Source: Henriciella sp. (GTDB taxonomy: Bacteria; Pseudomonadota; Alphaproteobacteria; Caulobacterales; Hyphomonadaceae). From it: 64,000 nt of DNA. A model generated the notes under the pieces. It made no database searches and was not told the origin of the DNA. It worked only from the letters and a program-made list of their open reading frames with translations. The stretch spans positions 1 to 64,000 of the forward strand of contig JASJAO010000006.1 of the NCBI GenBank assembly GCA_030066975.1, in the 5' to 3' direction. Shown here in pieces: positions 1 to 9,240 of the stretch (the first letter of the stretch is position 1; every line of letters starts with the position of its first letter). A program made the position numbers and the translations under genes.

Positions 1-68
1 CCAATCAGCACATCCGCCTCGCGAAGCTTCCGGATGATCTCCTCAGTTGTGTAACGTTTACGGGCCAT
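1..68 (-). CDS. IS3-family transposase OrfA, 5' end only (runs off window)
   Basis: Reading the minus strand from 68, an ATG preceded by a purine-rich site (AGGAGAG) opens a frame beginning MARKRYTTEEIIRKLREADV. This is the typical N-terminus of the small helix-turn-helix protein (OrfA) of IS3-family elements, which binds the IS ends and is normally fused to the OrfB DDE integrase by frameshifting. Only about 22 codons are inside the window, so completeness of the IS cannot be judged. The gene immediately to its right (82-360) has lost its 5' part, consistent with the element having inserted there. Confidence 0.7.
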   Translation of the reverse strand, partial: MARKRYTTEEIIRKLREADVLI

Positions 69-81
69 CTTTCTCTCCTGA

Positions 82-360
82 ACAGCATATTTCTATAACC
101 AAAACCTGGCTGCAGTTCAGGGGGCTAGGTCAAGGGCGCAAGCGCCTATCAAGAACCGACTGAATGACCCAAGAAGTGCAGAGTTTGGACACGAGCCTGG
201 ATCCATCCCAGTTGATAATAGGACCAGCACGTTTTCAATTTCCGGGTCATTTTCGGCGAAGAACGCGTTTGGCGCTGGGGTGCGTAGTCACTACAAAGTC
301 GAAATCAAACGCAATATAGGCGGTAGCTGGCTACCCATCAGTGTTAATGTTGCGGGTTGA
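82..360 (+). pseudogene. 3' remnant of a conserved hypothetical gene
   Basis: A frame open from 82 to a TGA at 358-360 has no plausible start and encodes a C-terminal-looking module: IKNRLNDPRSAEF, then a beta-rich stretch with SISGSFSAKNAFGAGV, then WLPISVNV. The pattern 'K.RL.DP.SA.F' followed by 'G...AKN.FG' is one I associate with the C-terminal domain of small exported or phage-linked hypothetical proteins. The 5' end is lost at the IS3-like start, so this is probably a truncated gene and not a short intact one. Function unknown. It is too fragmentary to carry a start-to-stop frame of its own. Confidence 0.5.
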
Positions 361-538
361 TCGCTTCATTCAATCATTCCCAAATATGGGAAGCTTCCGA
401 AGACGGTTTCGCTCAAGACCGACGACACCCTTTACTGAAATCACGATTGCCAAGCAGGTATTGGACGCTGCCAAATGAACCGCGAACTCAGCTCCGAACT
501 GAACTTGTTTGATTCAAAGCTTTGTCGCGGATCACTAA
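361..538. other. non-coding spacer in decayed region
   Basis: No frame with coding character, no tRNA-like fold and no clear IS terminal repeat was seen between the 3' remnant and the broken HEPN-like gene. Confidence 0.4.
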
Positions 539-1258
539 TTGAAGAATCGAGGCTTACCGATAATAAGTTCTAGTCAACGTGAACTTTTACCAATCCAACT
601 AGCCGAACGAATCAAAGCGCTGGAAAGCAACTCCGAGGACCGAGTTCGGCTATGGTCGGGGTTTGAAATTACGGAAAGCGTGTTGCGGTGGGTTTTCGCG
701 ACCACCGCATCGGCGCTCTTTACTCAAGAGCGAAAGCTACCCGAAAAGGTACTTCGACAGATTTCTGAAGCCACCAAGCGCCCGACCTTCGGCAGCTGGT
801 AACAAATGAACCTGGTCCTCTCCAACGCGCTTGTGGCAAATGAAGAAGATCACCCATTCGGTTCAAATTTCGCTCATTTCTTCCTGAAGCATGCTGACGG
901 TGTAGGGTAGGCACCGGCGACTGGAAAAATCATCGCGCAAAGAAATTGGGTGACGCATGGCGGCGGATTAACATTCCCCCAGGCCCACGCATTGTGGTCG
1001 CACCTGGAAGGATTATTGGCCTCGATTTTGGTCGAACTCTCCGAGGTTCATGGCAGTTACACCGTGCTGGCGCACCTATCGGGTCATGTGTTCAACATGT
1101 GCGGCGATGAAGTCTCTCCCATCGACGCCGGACCCGACATACGAGTTGAAGGGGACGCAGATGGCACGTGACTCGTACATCAAGGCGGGACCTACTCCAG
1201 CCTACGTCCACTGCTAAACTACGAGCCCATCGACGAAGTATGGGGGAATTGTCAGTAG
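539..1258 (+). pseudogene. HEPN-like domain gene broken by three in-frame stops
   Basis: From a TTG at 539 one reading frame keeps coding character to a TAG at 1256-1258, but is interrupted in frame at 800-802 (TAA), 908-910 (TAG) and 1169-1171 (TGA). The first part (LPIQLAERIKALES..., then WSGFEITESVLRWVF..., then RPTFGSW) resembles the N-terminal helical module of large defence or signalling proteins, usually LP.PLA followed by a helix ending 'P..G.W'. Further on RNWVTH (941-958) matches the Rx4-6H motif of HEPN RNases, followed by helices and a 'LRPLLNYEP' tail. No frameshift is needed, only stops. The gene is probably a dead defence-type protein; the family assignment is by eye. Confidence 0.5.
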
Positions 1259-1294
1259 AACTTGGTCTTAAGGTTCACGATTTGGCATCATAGA

Positions 1295-1999
1295 ATGACT
1301 AAATCGCCATTTTGCTATTTCAGGACATCGACCGAGATCATCCGGCTTGCGGTCATGATATATGTCCGATTTCCGCTCTCTCTTCGTAACGTCGAAGACC
1401 TACTGCATGAACGAGGCATCGACATCTGTCATGAAAGCGTTCGAACTTGGGTCGATCGTTTCGATCCAATCTTCGCCGGCAAGATCCGAACGCGGCGCGC
1501 CTCATTTATGCGTCAGAACACTCAATGGCAGTGGCACCTGGACGAGGTATTTGTGAAGATCAATGGCGTGCAGCGCTATCTCTGGCGCGCCGTCGATCAT
1601 GAAGGTAAAGTGCTCGCTAGCTACGTCACGAAAACCCGCGACAAGCCTGCGGTACTTAGGTTCTTGAGGAAAGCCATGAAACGATATGGCGCTCCGAAAG
1701 TCGTCATAACGGACCGACTTCGATCTTGTGGCGCAGCGATGAAAGAGATCGGGAATGAGGATCGACTTGAGGTCGGTCGTCATCTCAACAACCGAGCTGA
1801 AAATAGTCACCTGCCATTTCGAAGACGTGAGCGAGCAATGTCGCGATTTCGAAGGATGGGTAACCTGCAGAAATTCGCTTCGACTCATGCCTTGTTCCAC
1901 AACCACTTCAACCTAGATCGATACATCATACACCGCTCTACATTCAAATCTATGCGAAATGCCGCCCTCTCTGAATGGCGCCAACTTTTGGCTGCATAA
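1295..1999 (+). mobile_element. IS6-family DDE transposase
   Basis: A 234-residue protein from the ATG at 1295, close to the family's usual length (about 235-240). It catalyses replicative transposition of IS6/IS26-type elements. It shows an N-terminal helical part (PLSLRNVEDLLHERGIDI, ESVRTWVDRF), then the DDE core: WHLDEVFVKINGVQRYLWRAVD with the first Asp, VVITDRLRS with the second, and LNNRAENSHLPFRRRERAM with the Glu. The frame extends upstream to a TTG at 1262, but those residues do not fit the family. Terminal inverted repeats could not be identified by eye, so the element's edges are undefined. It abuts the broken HEPN-like frame, which ends at 1258. Confidence 0.85.
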
Positions 2000-2220
2000 A
2001 AGGCCCCTACCCCGAACGCGGCTGGAGACGACTTCGCGTTAGACAGACACCACCGCCACGGCTGTTCGGAGTTGATCTGAAAGCACTCTATTTGTTTCGC
2101 GAGTGGGATTGATCGAGATCATTTCCAGTATGCGCTTCATCGTTCACCTTGCGAAGCCTGTGGGCCAAACTATCGAAAGGTGATTGCCTTGGGGAATAGG
2201 ATCAACAGCGAGAGACTCCA
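2000..2220. other. spacer between IS6 transposase and ppsA
   Basis: About 220 bases without a convincing frame. It must hold the right end of the IS and the promoter of the following PEP synthase gene, but neither an inverted repeat nor a clear -35/-10 pair was recognised. Confidence 0.35.
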
Positions 2221-4617
2221 TTGAGTTCCGCTGATCAGCGCGTCATCTGGTTTGACAAATTGACCCGGCACGATGTCGGTCTGGTGGGCGGGAAAAACAG
2301 CTCGCTAGGTGAGATGGTACGTGAACTCGGGGCCAAGGGGATCCAGGTCCCGCAAGGATTTGCGACGACGGCAAATGCCTATCGAGCTTTTCTAAAGGCC
2401 AACACTCTGGAGCCGGTGATTGCTGAAACCCTGGCGCAGCTAAATGAGGGCAAACTCAGTCTGCAAACTGCGGGAGCCCAAATCCGCGCGGCCATCATTT
2501 CAGGCGACTGGCCTGAAGATATCCGCGCAGCGATTGCAAAGGCGTACAAGGACCTGGCACATCGCACTGGATCGGAAGATCTTGCGGTAGCGGTAAGGTC
2601 GAGTGCGACCGCTGAAGACTTACCGGATGCAAGTTTTGCCGGGCAACAGGAAACGTTCTTGAACGTGAAAGGCGAGGAGGCACTGATTACGGCGTGTCGG
2701 CGATGCTATGCGTCCTTGTTCACCGACCGCGCGATTGCTTATCGACAGCTCAAAGGGTTCGCTCACGATCAGGTGGCCTTGTCGGCAGGGGTTCAACACA
2801 TGGTCCGGGCCGACATCGGGGCGGCCGGTGTTATGTTTTCAATCGACACCGAGTCCGGCTTTGATCAGATTGTGTTGATCAATGCTGCCTGGGGGCTTGG
2901 TGAGAATGTCGTGCAAGGCATTATCACACCGGATGAGTATCAAGTTTTCAAACCGCTTCTGAAGTCGCCCGGTTTTGTGCCCATCGTCGCCAAGACTTGC
3001 GGCAGCAAAGAGCAGAAAACAATCTATGCAAGCGGTCAAAGCGGCGAAACCAGAAATGTCCCGACGTCGAAAACCGAGCAATCAGCATTTGCACTAAGCG
3101 ATGACGACATTCTCAGTCTGGCGCGTCAGGCCGTGATCATTGAAGACCATTATGGTCAACCAATGGACATTGAGTGGGCCAAGGACGGCGCCACGGGAGA
3201 CCTCTACATCCTGCAAGCCAGACCCGAAACAGTCCAGTCACGTTCTTCCATAACGGCCCTGAAATCTTACAAGATCGAACAAACCGGTGAGACACTTTCA
3301 ACCGGGTTAAGTGTCGGCTCAGCTGTCGCTGCGGGTTCTGTCTGTCTGATCGAAAGCGCAGCGGACATTGATCGTTTTGTTGATGGTGCGATCCTGGTTA
3401 CACCCACAACCGACCCTGATTGGGTGCCGATTATGAAACGGGCCTCTGCCATCGTGACTGATCACGGCGGGCGGACATCTCACGCCGCCATTGTTAGCCG
3501 AGAATTGGGTCTGCCGGCGGTCGTTGGAACGGGGAATGCCACGCACATTCTTCATGATCAGCAGGAGGTAACGGTGTCGTGTGCCAGCGGCGAGACCGGG
3601 ATCATTTATGATGGGCTTGCTGCATATGAAGTCGAGGATATTCGATTGGAAGACATTCCCGACACCGAGACGAAAGTCATGTTGAACCTGGCCAATCCGA
3701 GCGCGGCTTTTCGGTGGTGGCGCCTGCCTGTTGATGGCGTTGGGCTGGCGCGTATGGAGTTTGTGATTAGCAATGAGGTGCAGATTCACCCAATGGCCTT
3801 GGTTCGTTTCGATGAGCTGAGGGATGCTGAGACGATTGCCAAGATCGATCAGCTGACGCGGGAATACAAAAACAAGAGCGACTACTTCGTTGACAAACTG
3901 GCGCTTGGCTTGTCGCGCATCGCCGCCGCGGTTTATCCCAAACCCGTCATCATTCGGATGAGCGACTTCAAGACAAATGAGTATGCAGGCTTGCTCGGTG
4001 GGCAAGCGTTCGAGCCAGTTGAGGCCAATCCGATGATCGGATTTAGAGGCGCATCGCGCTACTATTCAGACGCCTATCGCGAAGGCTTTGCGCTTGAGTG
4101 CCGCGCGCTCAAGAAACTGCGGGAAGTTATGGGGTTCAGCAACGTTATCGTGATGGTGCCCTTTTGCCGCACACCAGAAGAGGCCGACAAGGTTTTAGCT
4201 GTCATGGCTGAGCATGGCCTGAAGCGCGGTGAGAACGGACTAGACATCTATGTCATGTCAGAGATCCCATCAAATGTGATCTCGGCAAAAGAGTTTGCGA
4301 CCCGCTTCGATGGGTTCTCAATCGGTTCAAACGACCTCACCCAATTGACGCTGGGCATAGATCGAGATTCAGAGGACCTCGCAGCTCTTTTTGATGAATC
4401 CGATCCTGCTGTCATTTGGATGGTTGAAACCTTGATCGAGCACGCGCATGCCTCAGGCATAAAAGTCGGGCTATGTGGTCAGGCCCCCAGCAACAAGCCT
4501 GCTTTTGCCGAATTATTGGTGAAGGCGGGTATCGATTCAATTTCGGTCACACCCGACAGTTTCGTCAGCGTCAGACAACATGTCGCCTTGGCGGAGAAGA
4601 AACTTGCGAAGCCCTAA
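2221..4617 (+). CDS. ppsA: Phosphoenolpyruvate synthase
   Basis: Converts pyruvate and ATP to PEP, AMP and phosphate in the cytoplasm for gluconeogenesis. At 798 aa it has the usual family length (about 790-800). In order it shows the N-terminal ATP-grasp nucleotide-binding domain (GGKNSSLGEM, AVRSSATAEDLPDASFAGQQ, DIEWA...LYILQARPET), the swivelling phosphohistidine domain with the phosphorylated His at about residue 421 in DHGGRTSHAAI, and the PEP/pyruvate TIM barrel (IRMSDFKTNEY, IGSNDLTQLTLGIDRDS) with the catalytic Cys at about residue 752 in GLCGQAPS. The start is TTG at 2221 with only a weak purine run upstream. It is a single gene; the IS6 element ends about 220 bases upstream and may have altered its promoter. 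Confidence 0.95.
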   Translation: MSSADQRVIWFDKLTRHDVGLVGGKNSSLGEMVRELGAKGIQVPQGFATTANAYRAFLKANTLEPVIAETLAQLNEGKLSLQTAGAQIRAAIISGDWPEDIRAAIAKAYKDLAHRTGSEDLAVAVRSSATAEDLPDASFAGQQETFLNVKGEEALITACRRCYASLFTDRAIAYRQLKGFAHDQVALSAGVQHMVRADIGAAGVMFSIDTESGFDQIVLINAAWGLGENVVQGIITPDEYQVFKPLLKSPGFVPIVAKTCGSKEQKTIYASGQSGETRNVPTSKTEQSAFALSDDDILSLARQAVIIEDHYGQPMDIEWAKDGATGDLYILQARPETVQSRSSITALKSYKIEQTGETLSTGLSVGSAVAAGSVCLIESAADIDRFVDGAILVTPTTDPDWVPIMKRASAIVTDHGGRTSHAAIVSRELGLPAVVGTGNATHILHDQQEVTVSCASGETGIIYDGLAAYEVEDIRLEDIPDTETKVMLNLANPSAAFRWWRLPVDGVGLARMEFVISNEVQIHPMALVRFDELRDAETIAKIDQLTREYKNKSDYFVDKLALGLSRIAAAVYPKPVIIRMSDFKTNEYAGLLGGQAFEPVEANPMIGFRGASRYYSDAYREGFALECRALKKLREVMGFSNVIVMVPFCRTPEEADKVLAVMAEHGLKRGENGLDIYVMSEIPSNVISAKEFATRFDGFSIGSNDLTQLTLGIDRDSEDLAALFDESDPAVIWMVETLIEHAHASGIKVGLCGQAPSNKPAFAELLVKAGIDSISVTPDSFVSVRQHVALAEKKLAKP

Positions 4618-4682
4618 CCGTTTAAAGTGAAGCACTTCTGTTTCGATCGACGTTTCGGCTCGGACGGTCCGGTTTGGTGAGC

Positions 4683-6212
4683 TTAAACACGAGACTTAGG
4701 CGCCGGATTTGGCGCAAGCGTCTCCTGTATGCGAGCCACCACCTGATCAGGACTTCCGCTCGCGTCAATACGCTGCCATCCAGCCTCCAGTCTTTCTGGG
4801 TCGATTTGCGATCGAGCGACAGTTTCGTCCGCATCCGATACGCCTTTTGGCCGACCTGCAATGCGCTGAAGTCGCAACGCCAAAGGCGCGTCAAGCCAAA
4901 TGCCCTGCAGGTGCGCTCCGAGTTCTGTCCCTGCTGCATCCCGCGTGTTTGAGTGTTGAAAGGTTGCATCGAGAATGACCGACGCCCCGGTTGAGAATGT
5001 CCGTGCCGCTTTCGCAAACATTGCCTCGTAAACATCATGACGCCGTTCCAAGGAATAGTCTTCTGCGCCGGTCAAACGCTGATCTCGTTCGATCTTTTTT
5101 GCCTGCTTTCGGATGACATCGCTTCGCAACACTCTTGCGCCGAGCGCCCCCGGCAATAGCGGTGCCAGTCGTTTGGCAATCGTCGACTTCCCACTTCCTG
5201 AGAGCCCGCCAATCGCAATTGCCACTGGCTTGTCGTGCGTCAACAACCGGCTCGCGAGGTCGCGATAGATGCTTGCTTCAGGCAAATCACCTGCTTCAAC
5301 GTCCACGGCCATGCGAACCACAGCGCGCAAAGCCAGGAAAAAAGGCATCACAGCATGCGCATTTTCTGGTTCCCCGGCTGTATCCCAATAGCGATTCATC
5401 AGTTGGTTTGCCGCTGCGACCTGGTTCAGGCGAACAAGATCCATCAGCAGAAAGGCCAAATCGTAGAGTATGTCTGTTGTTGTGAGGCGCGCGTCGAACT
5501 CCAGGGCATCAAACGGGGTCGGTCGGTCTTCAAACAGGCATATGTTGCGCAAATGAAGATCGCCATGCGTTCGGCGCACCGATCCCGCGCGGCGGCGCGC
5601 TTCGATCAGCGGATCAATCTGTGCAAGCTTGGTATCCATACGTTCAAACAGATCTGACGAGGCGGCGTGCATGCCCATCGCTCCAGCGCCATGTTCTTCT
5701 GTCGCGCGCAGCCCCTGGAGAATGCCGCGATAGTCAGCCGCGTGACCCGCAGAGTAGACAGGTTGTGCCTCGGCATGAGCCTCGGCAATCATATCTGCGG
5801 TTTCATCGATCAGAGCAGCGGTGAGGAGATTGGCGCTCAAGAGTTCGTCAAACTGATCTTCTTGATCGAAGCGTCGCATTTCGACTACCCAATCGACCGC
5901 TTCTTCGTCGCATCCCCCGATCTGATACATCCCATCGCCGCGCGCTACGATGGGCTGTACCCCGAGATACATGGCTTCTGCAAAAAGCCGGTTCACCTCA
6001 AGTTCGGCAAGGCAGGCGGCGTGGCGCTTTTCAACCGTTGAAAAATCAACGAACGGCAATTTGACGGCGCGCTTGAGTTTATATGCGCGGTCTGCGGTGA
6101 GGAACACATAGCTGAGATGCGTCCTGATCGGGGGTGTCGCCAAAACCACATTGGCGACCCGGGCCTCGTCGAAGGCGGCGATGAGATCATTCTGTGTCGA
6201 TGCTGGTACCAT
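4683..6212 (-). CDS. Bifunctional APH-like / P-loop kinase (AAA family ATPase)
   Basis: A 509-residue cytoplasmic two-domain protein. Residues about 1-330 resemble the aminoglycoside-phosphotransferase/choline-kinase fold: THLSYVFLTADRAYKLKR, RRTHGDLHLRNICLF with the catalytic-loop HGDLH..N, and an acidic FDALEFD. Residues about 335-500 are a small P-loop kinase of the gluconate-kinase/zeta-toxin type with Walker A GLSGSGKST and LRSDVIRK. This fusion is widespread in proteobacteria and annotated as a bifunctional APH/ATP-binding protein; its substrate is not known. It ends about 65 bases from the convergent ppsA. Nothing here suggests antibiotic resistance. Confidence 0.8.
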   Translation of the reverse strand: MVPASTQNDLIAAFDEARVANVVLATPPIRTHLSYVFLTADRAYKLKRAVKLPFVDFSTVEKRHAACLAELEVNRLFAEAMYLGVQPIVARGDGMYQIGGCDEEAVDWVVEMRRFDQEDQFDELLSANLLTAALIDETADMIAEAHAEAQPVYSAGHAADYRGILQGLRATEEHGAGAMGMHAASSDLFERMDTKLAQIDPLIEARRRAGSVRRTHGDLHLRNICLFEDRPTPFDALEFDARLTTTDILYDLAFLLMDLVRLNQVAAANQLMNRYWDTAGEPENAHAVMPFFLALRAVVRMAVDVEAGDLPEASIYRDLASRLLTHDKPVAIAIGGLSGSGKSTIAKRLAPLLPGALGARVLRSDVIRKQAKKIERDQRLTGAEDYSLERRHDVYEAMFAKAARTFSTGASVILDATFQHSNTRDAAGTELGAHLQGIWLDAPLALRLQRIAGRPKGVSDADETVARSQIDPERLEAGWQRIDASGSPDQVVARIQETLAPNPAPKSRV

Positions 6213-6357
6213 GTCGCTTTGGAAGTCTCTCGATTACCTGCCGATAACTGCTGTCAGCAAGCCAGATTGGAGATACGCGGAGTCCGCTACTGCTGACTTG
6301 GCAGATCCCGATCATCGCGCACGGCGCAGGAACCTTCAATCCAATGACCACAGTGGT

Positions 6358-6927
6358 CTAGCGCGCTTTAATCCGTGTGATTTTTGTGCCTTCGATTGAG
6401 ACCCCAGCCATCAAACCCTTTTGATCAAAGATAAAGGCATAGGCATCGTCTTTGAGCGTCGATGTGGACAGGTTTTCTGACAGACCAAGATCCACGAAGA
6501 CAATTGAAGGGCCAACACCAAGTTCCCAGCCATTTGAATCGTCGAGATACTCTTCAGCCTTCTCGTTCATCAGGAAGACAGCATAGCCGTAGGACTGGGC
6601 GCCCGCTTGCAAGCCCCAAGTCCCGCTATAAGAATTGTAGTAGTCGATGGTTTCACCACCCCGTATCAGTCCGCCTTCGCCATAGGCGCCGCCGAACACC
6701 AGCCCGGCTTTGACGATGGAGGGAAAGATCAGAACCGAGCGGGCCTCTCGACTTACACGCCTCGCTCCGGGGCTGGCATCGTAGAGGCGCTCAAGCGCCA
6801 GTCGGCTTTGTTGATCAAGGTCACTCTTTGAGACGCCGCCTCCTGGCGTATAGGCGCAACCGACCGTCAACACTGGAAGGCTGGCCAACAAACAAAGCGA
6901 GGCAATTGCGACGATAAACCTGGGCAT
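6358..6927 (-). CDS. SYLF-domain (Ysc84-like) lipoprotein
   Basis: A 189-aa lipid-binding SYLF-domain protein. A signal peptide ends in the lipobox LTVGC, so it is probably a lipid-anchored envelope protein. The body matches the family: LERLYDASPGARRVSREARSVLIFP, GLVFGGAYGEGGL, YYNSYSGTWGLQAGAQSYGYAVFLMN, then a C-terminal GLSENLSTSTLKDDAYAFI and FDQKGLMAGVSIEGTKITRI. Eukaryotic relatives bind phosphoinositides and actin; bacterial roles are undefined. It is a single-gene unit whose start has a weak GGAGAGA site. Confidence 0.85.
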   Translation of the reverse strand: MPRFIVAIASLCLLASLPVLTVGCAYTPGGGVSKSDLDQQSRLALERLYDASPGARRVSREARSVLIFPSIVKAGLVFGGAYGEGGLIRGGETIDYYNSYSGTWGLQAGAQSYGYAVFLMNEKAEEYLDDSNGWELGVGPSIVFVDLGLSENLSTSTLKDDAYAFIFDQKGLMAGVSIEGTKITRIKAR

Positions 6928-7438
6928 AGTCTCTCTCCAAGCAAGATTCTGACTCCGCTCATTTATAAGTTGGGAATCGTCATCATCGTCTGATTTCGAT
7001 CAAACGACCGGCGTGGCTGGCACTCAACAGCGAGCCACAAATTGTATTGTCAGTGGAGCTCAGCCGCAGATGACCCGGTTCAGGACCCAGAGAGGAGCCT
7101 CCTGAAGGCTGGGTCATTCGCAACCGCTGTAGCATCTTGATGGGGCTTTCCGTAAAGCGTCGCCTTAGAATGATCATTCGCGCCCTACGACAATGTTCAA
7201 TTCAGAAAAGATAGAGCTCGGCTGATGGGCATCGGTCGTCAAAAACTTCATTTGGAGTCACCCACAGCGTGGTATGCAACAGATCAACGGAGATATCTGG
7301 AAGGGGTGTCGTGGACAATTGACGATTGATATGTCCTGTTAGGGGCTGCCGCTCGAAACGGTGTTGGCCGGTCCTTGTGTTTCTCACGGCTCATTCCGGA
7401 GAATGAACGGCCCTACAAATGACTAGTCAGGGGAACAT
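6928..7438. other. gene-free intergenic region (about 510 bases)
   Basis: Short frames here lack ribosome binding sites and family features. A small perfect hairpin is visible near the right end at 7391-7406 (arms TCATTC and GAATGA around CGGA), about 30 bases before the next start codon. It must contain the promoters of the two divergent flanking genes. Confidence 0.4.
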
Positions 7439-8386
7439 ATGCGACATTTAGTTTGTGGGCTCTCAATCGCGTTTCTCGTCGCCGCGTGCACCAGCGTGAG
7501 TGCTCACACTGAGCCGAACGTCGTTGAGGGGCAAGAGGTTCTTCAGTCTTCGCCCGCGCATGAGGTCCTTCTCAAAACCACATCGAACCCCCGCATCGGG
7601 CAAGGCTATATCGACGGGGCTGAGGGGCAGATTCATTTCTGGGACGCGGGGCAGGGGGCGCCTGTTCTGCTGATCCATCAGGCCTCATCCTCCAGTGAAG
7701 AGTTTGCCGGCATGGTGAACGCACTCGCCGACGAGTACCGCCTGGTCAGCTTTGACTGGCCGGGGCATGGCATGTCGGATGATCCATTGCGCGAGCTTGG
7801 GGTTGACGATTTCACCGACGCTGCGCTTGCGGTTCTGGATCATCTCAGCATCGAGACAGCCCATGTGCTTGGCAATCATGGCGGGGCATTGGTGGCCATG
7901 AATATGGCCTGGAAACACCCGGACCGCGTCGAGCGTCTGGTCCTTTCGGGCACGAGCGGTGTGAAAGATATGGAGGCGGTTCAGGACTTCTCTGATGATT
8001 TGGGGTTGGATGAGATGAACCGCATCGATCGGGCCGGACAATCGCTCAGCGATGCCTGGGACCGCTACACCAGATACATGCCGCAGTCGGTGCCAGGTGA
8101 CATTCTCATTCCGTATATGAACAATATCATGGTTCGTCTGCGTCCCTATGATGCGCATTACGAGGTCCTGCGATTTGATAGACGCCCGGCACTGGACGCC
8201 ATCAAAGATAAGCGGATCCTGTTGATGCAGGCGGAGAATGATCCGTTCGTGACGGATCAGGAAATGCTCCTGGACATCTTGCCGAACGCCGAGCGCGTTG
8301 TGCTTGAGGATGTTGGCTTGTTCAACTTCTATGAAGCGCCTCAGAACGCGGCCGAGGCGATGGCGGAATTCCTGTCCAAACCATGA
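7439..8386 (+). CDS. Alpha/beta-hydrolase-fold lipoprotein lacking catalytic Ser and His
   Basis: A 315-aa exported protein with a signal peptide and lipobox (FLVAAC). The fold is clear: an oxyanion-region LLIHQASSSSEEF, SFDWPGHGMSDDP, and the nucleophile elbow region HVLGNHGGALVAMNMAWKHPDRVERLVLSG. At the elbow the expected Gly-x-Ser-x-Gly reads GNHGG, with His147 replacing the nucleophile. The usual C-terminal GHF..hE is GLFNFYEAP, with Leu294 in place of the catalytic His. The acid region QAENDPFVT is kept. It is therefore probably not an ordinary serine hydrolase and may be a binding protein or pseudo-enzyme. The start ATG has AGGGGAAC upstream. It is a single gene, convergent with the DUF6445 gene. 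Confidence 0.8.
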   Translation: MRHLVCGLSIAFLVAACTSVSAHTEPNVVEGQEVLQSSPAHEVLLKTTSNPRIGQGYIDGAEGQIHFWDAGQGAPVLLIHQASSSSEEFAGMVNALADEYRLVSFDWPGHGMSDDPLRELGVDDFTDAALAVLDHLSIETAHVLGNHGGALVAMNMAWKHPDRVERLVLSGTSGVKDMEAVQDFSDDLGLDEMNRIDRAGQSLSDAWDRYTRYMPQSVPGDILIPYMNNIMVRLRPYDAHYEVLRFDRRPALDAIKDKRILLMQAENDPFVTDQEMLLDILPNAERVVLEDVGLFNFYEAPQNAAEAMAEFLSKP

Positions 8387-8419
8387 GGCATGACCAAAGC
8401 TCGAAACAGAGCGACGGGT

Positions 8420-9112
8420 TCAGCGCGGCCGGAAAAAGCCGTTCAAGGTGAGGCGGCCGACTCGGGGGTCGCTGCTGAGTGGAAGATCGTTTCGGATCGC
8501 GCCGCTATGCAGGGCGATCCCACGATAGAAGATGAGACTGTTAAACTCCGGCTCAAATGCACGGATCCTCGCAAAGGTCGGTGCACCATCATCAATATAG
8601 GCGGCGGGCGGCAACCCGGTCGCGCCAATATCGGCTTCGAGCGCGGCCTTGTATGTCGGGAAACGCACTTCGGTCACCGCTTCAAAGCCGGTTGACCTGT
8701 GGCGATAGAAATTTGTTCCGCCATGACCGGACTGGTTCAGATAGATCATCACGGCGAGCTGGTTCGGGTCGAACCCGTCAAAGTGCGGCAGTCTCTGAAT
8801 CGGTGTCAATTGATCAGGCGAAAGCGTGACGATGGAGTACCAGGCCTGACCCTGCCAGGACGGCGCGTCTATTCCGAAGGCCGACTTCGCGACCCGGCCC
8901 AGCCCATCACACAGGGCTTGCAAGAGCTGGGGGTCGACCTCTGCCCGAACGCCTGGATAGTGCGGATTGATCCGAGCAAACTTGGCAGACGCAGCCGCCT
9001 CGATCACCGCTTCCGGGTCTTCGAAAACATCGTGTGCGCGCAGCACACTCTGCTGCTCCTGACCCAGTTCGATAAGCTCCGATTGATCCAATTTTATCGC
9101 TGCGTTCTTCAC
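8420..9112 (-). CDS. DUF6445 family protein, 2OG-Fe(II)-oxygenase-like
   Basis: A 230-aa cytoplasmic protein of the DUF6445 type, which recurs beside tryptophan halogenases and TonB receptors. The sequence carries a facial-triad-like pattern: RLPHFDGFDP (His-x-Asp), then FYRGIALHSG with a second His, then RLTLNGFFR with an Arg. Such a pattern is expected in Fe(II)/2-oxoglutarate oxygenases, so an oxygenase role is a reasonable inference, but no substrate can be named. The start is GTG at 9112 with a poor ribosome site, and a slightly later start is possible. It is divergent from the halogenase at 9241 with a 128-base spacer that must hold both promoters. Confidence 0.75.
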   Translation of the reverse strand: MKNAAIKLDQSELIELGQEQQSVLRAHDVFEDPEAVIEAAASAKFARINPHYPGVRAEVDPQLLQALCDGLGRVAKSAFGIDAPSWQGQAWYSIVTLSPDQLTPIQRLPHFDGFDPNQLAVMIYLNQSGHGGTNFYRHRSTGFEAVTEVRFPTYKAALEADIGATGLPPAAYIDDGAPTFARIRAFEPEFNSLIFYRGIALHSGAIRNDLPLSSDPRVGRLTLNGFFRPR

Positions 9113-9240
9113 GTCGAATGTCGCCTGATCTCAACAAGTCTTCAGGTCTTTTAGCAGGTCTGTAATCGCAGTGTCATGGCTATTCATACCGAAGAAGCAG
9201 CTTATGGTGCGCATTAGAGAATTATGTTCTGGGAGGCGAC

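Noticed and set aside
539-802. 87-codon frame as an intact small gene
   Set aside because: Coding character continues in the same frame past the stop to 1258, so it is a fragment of a broken longer gene.
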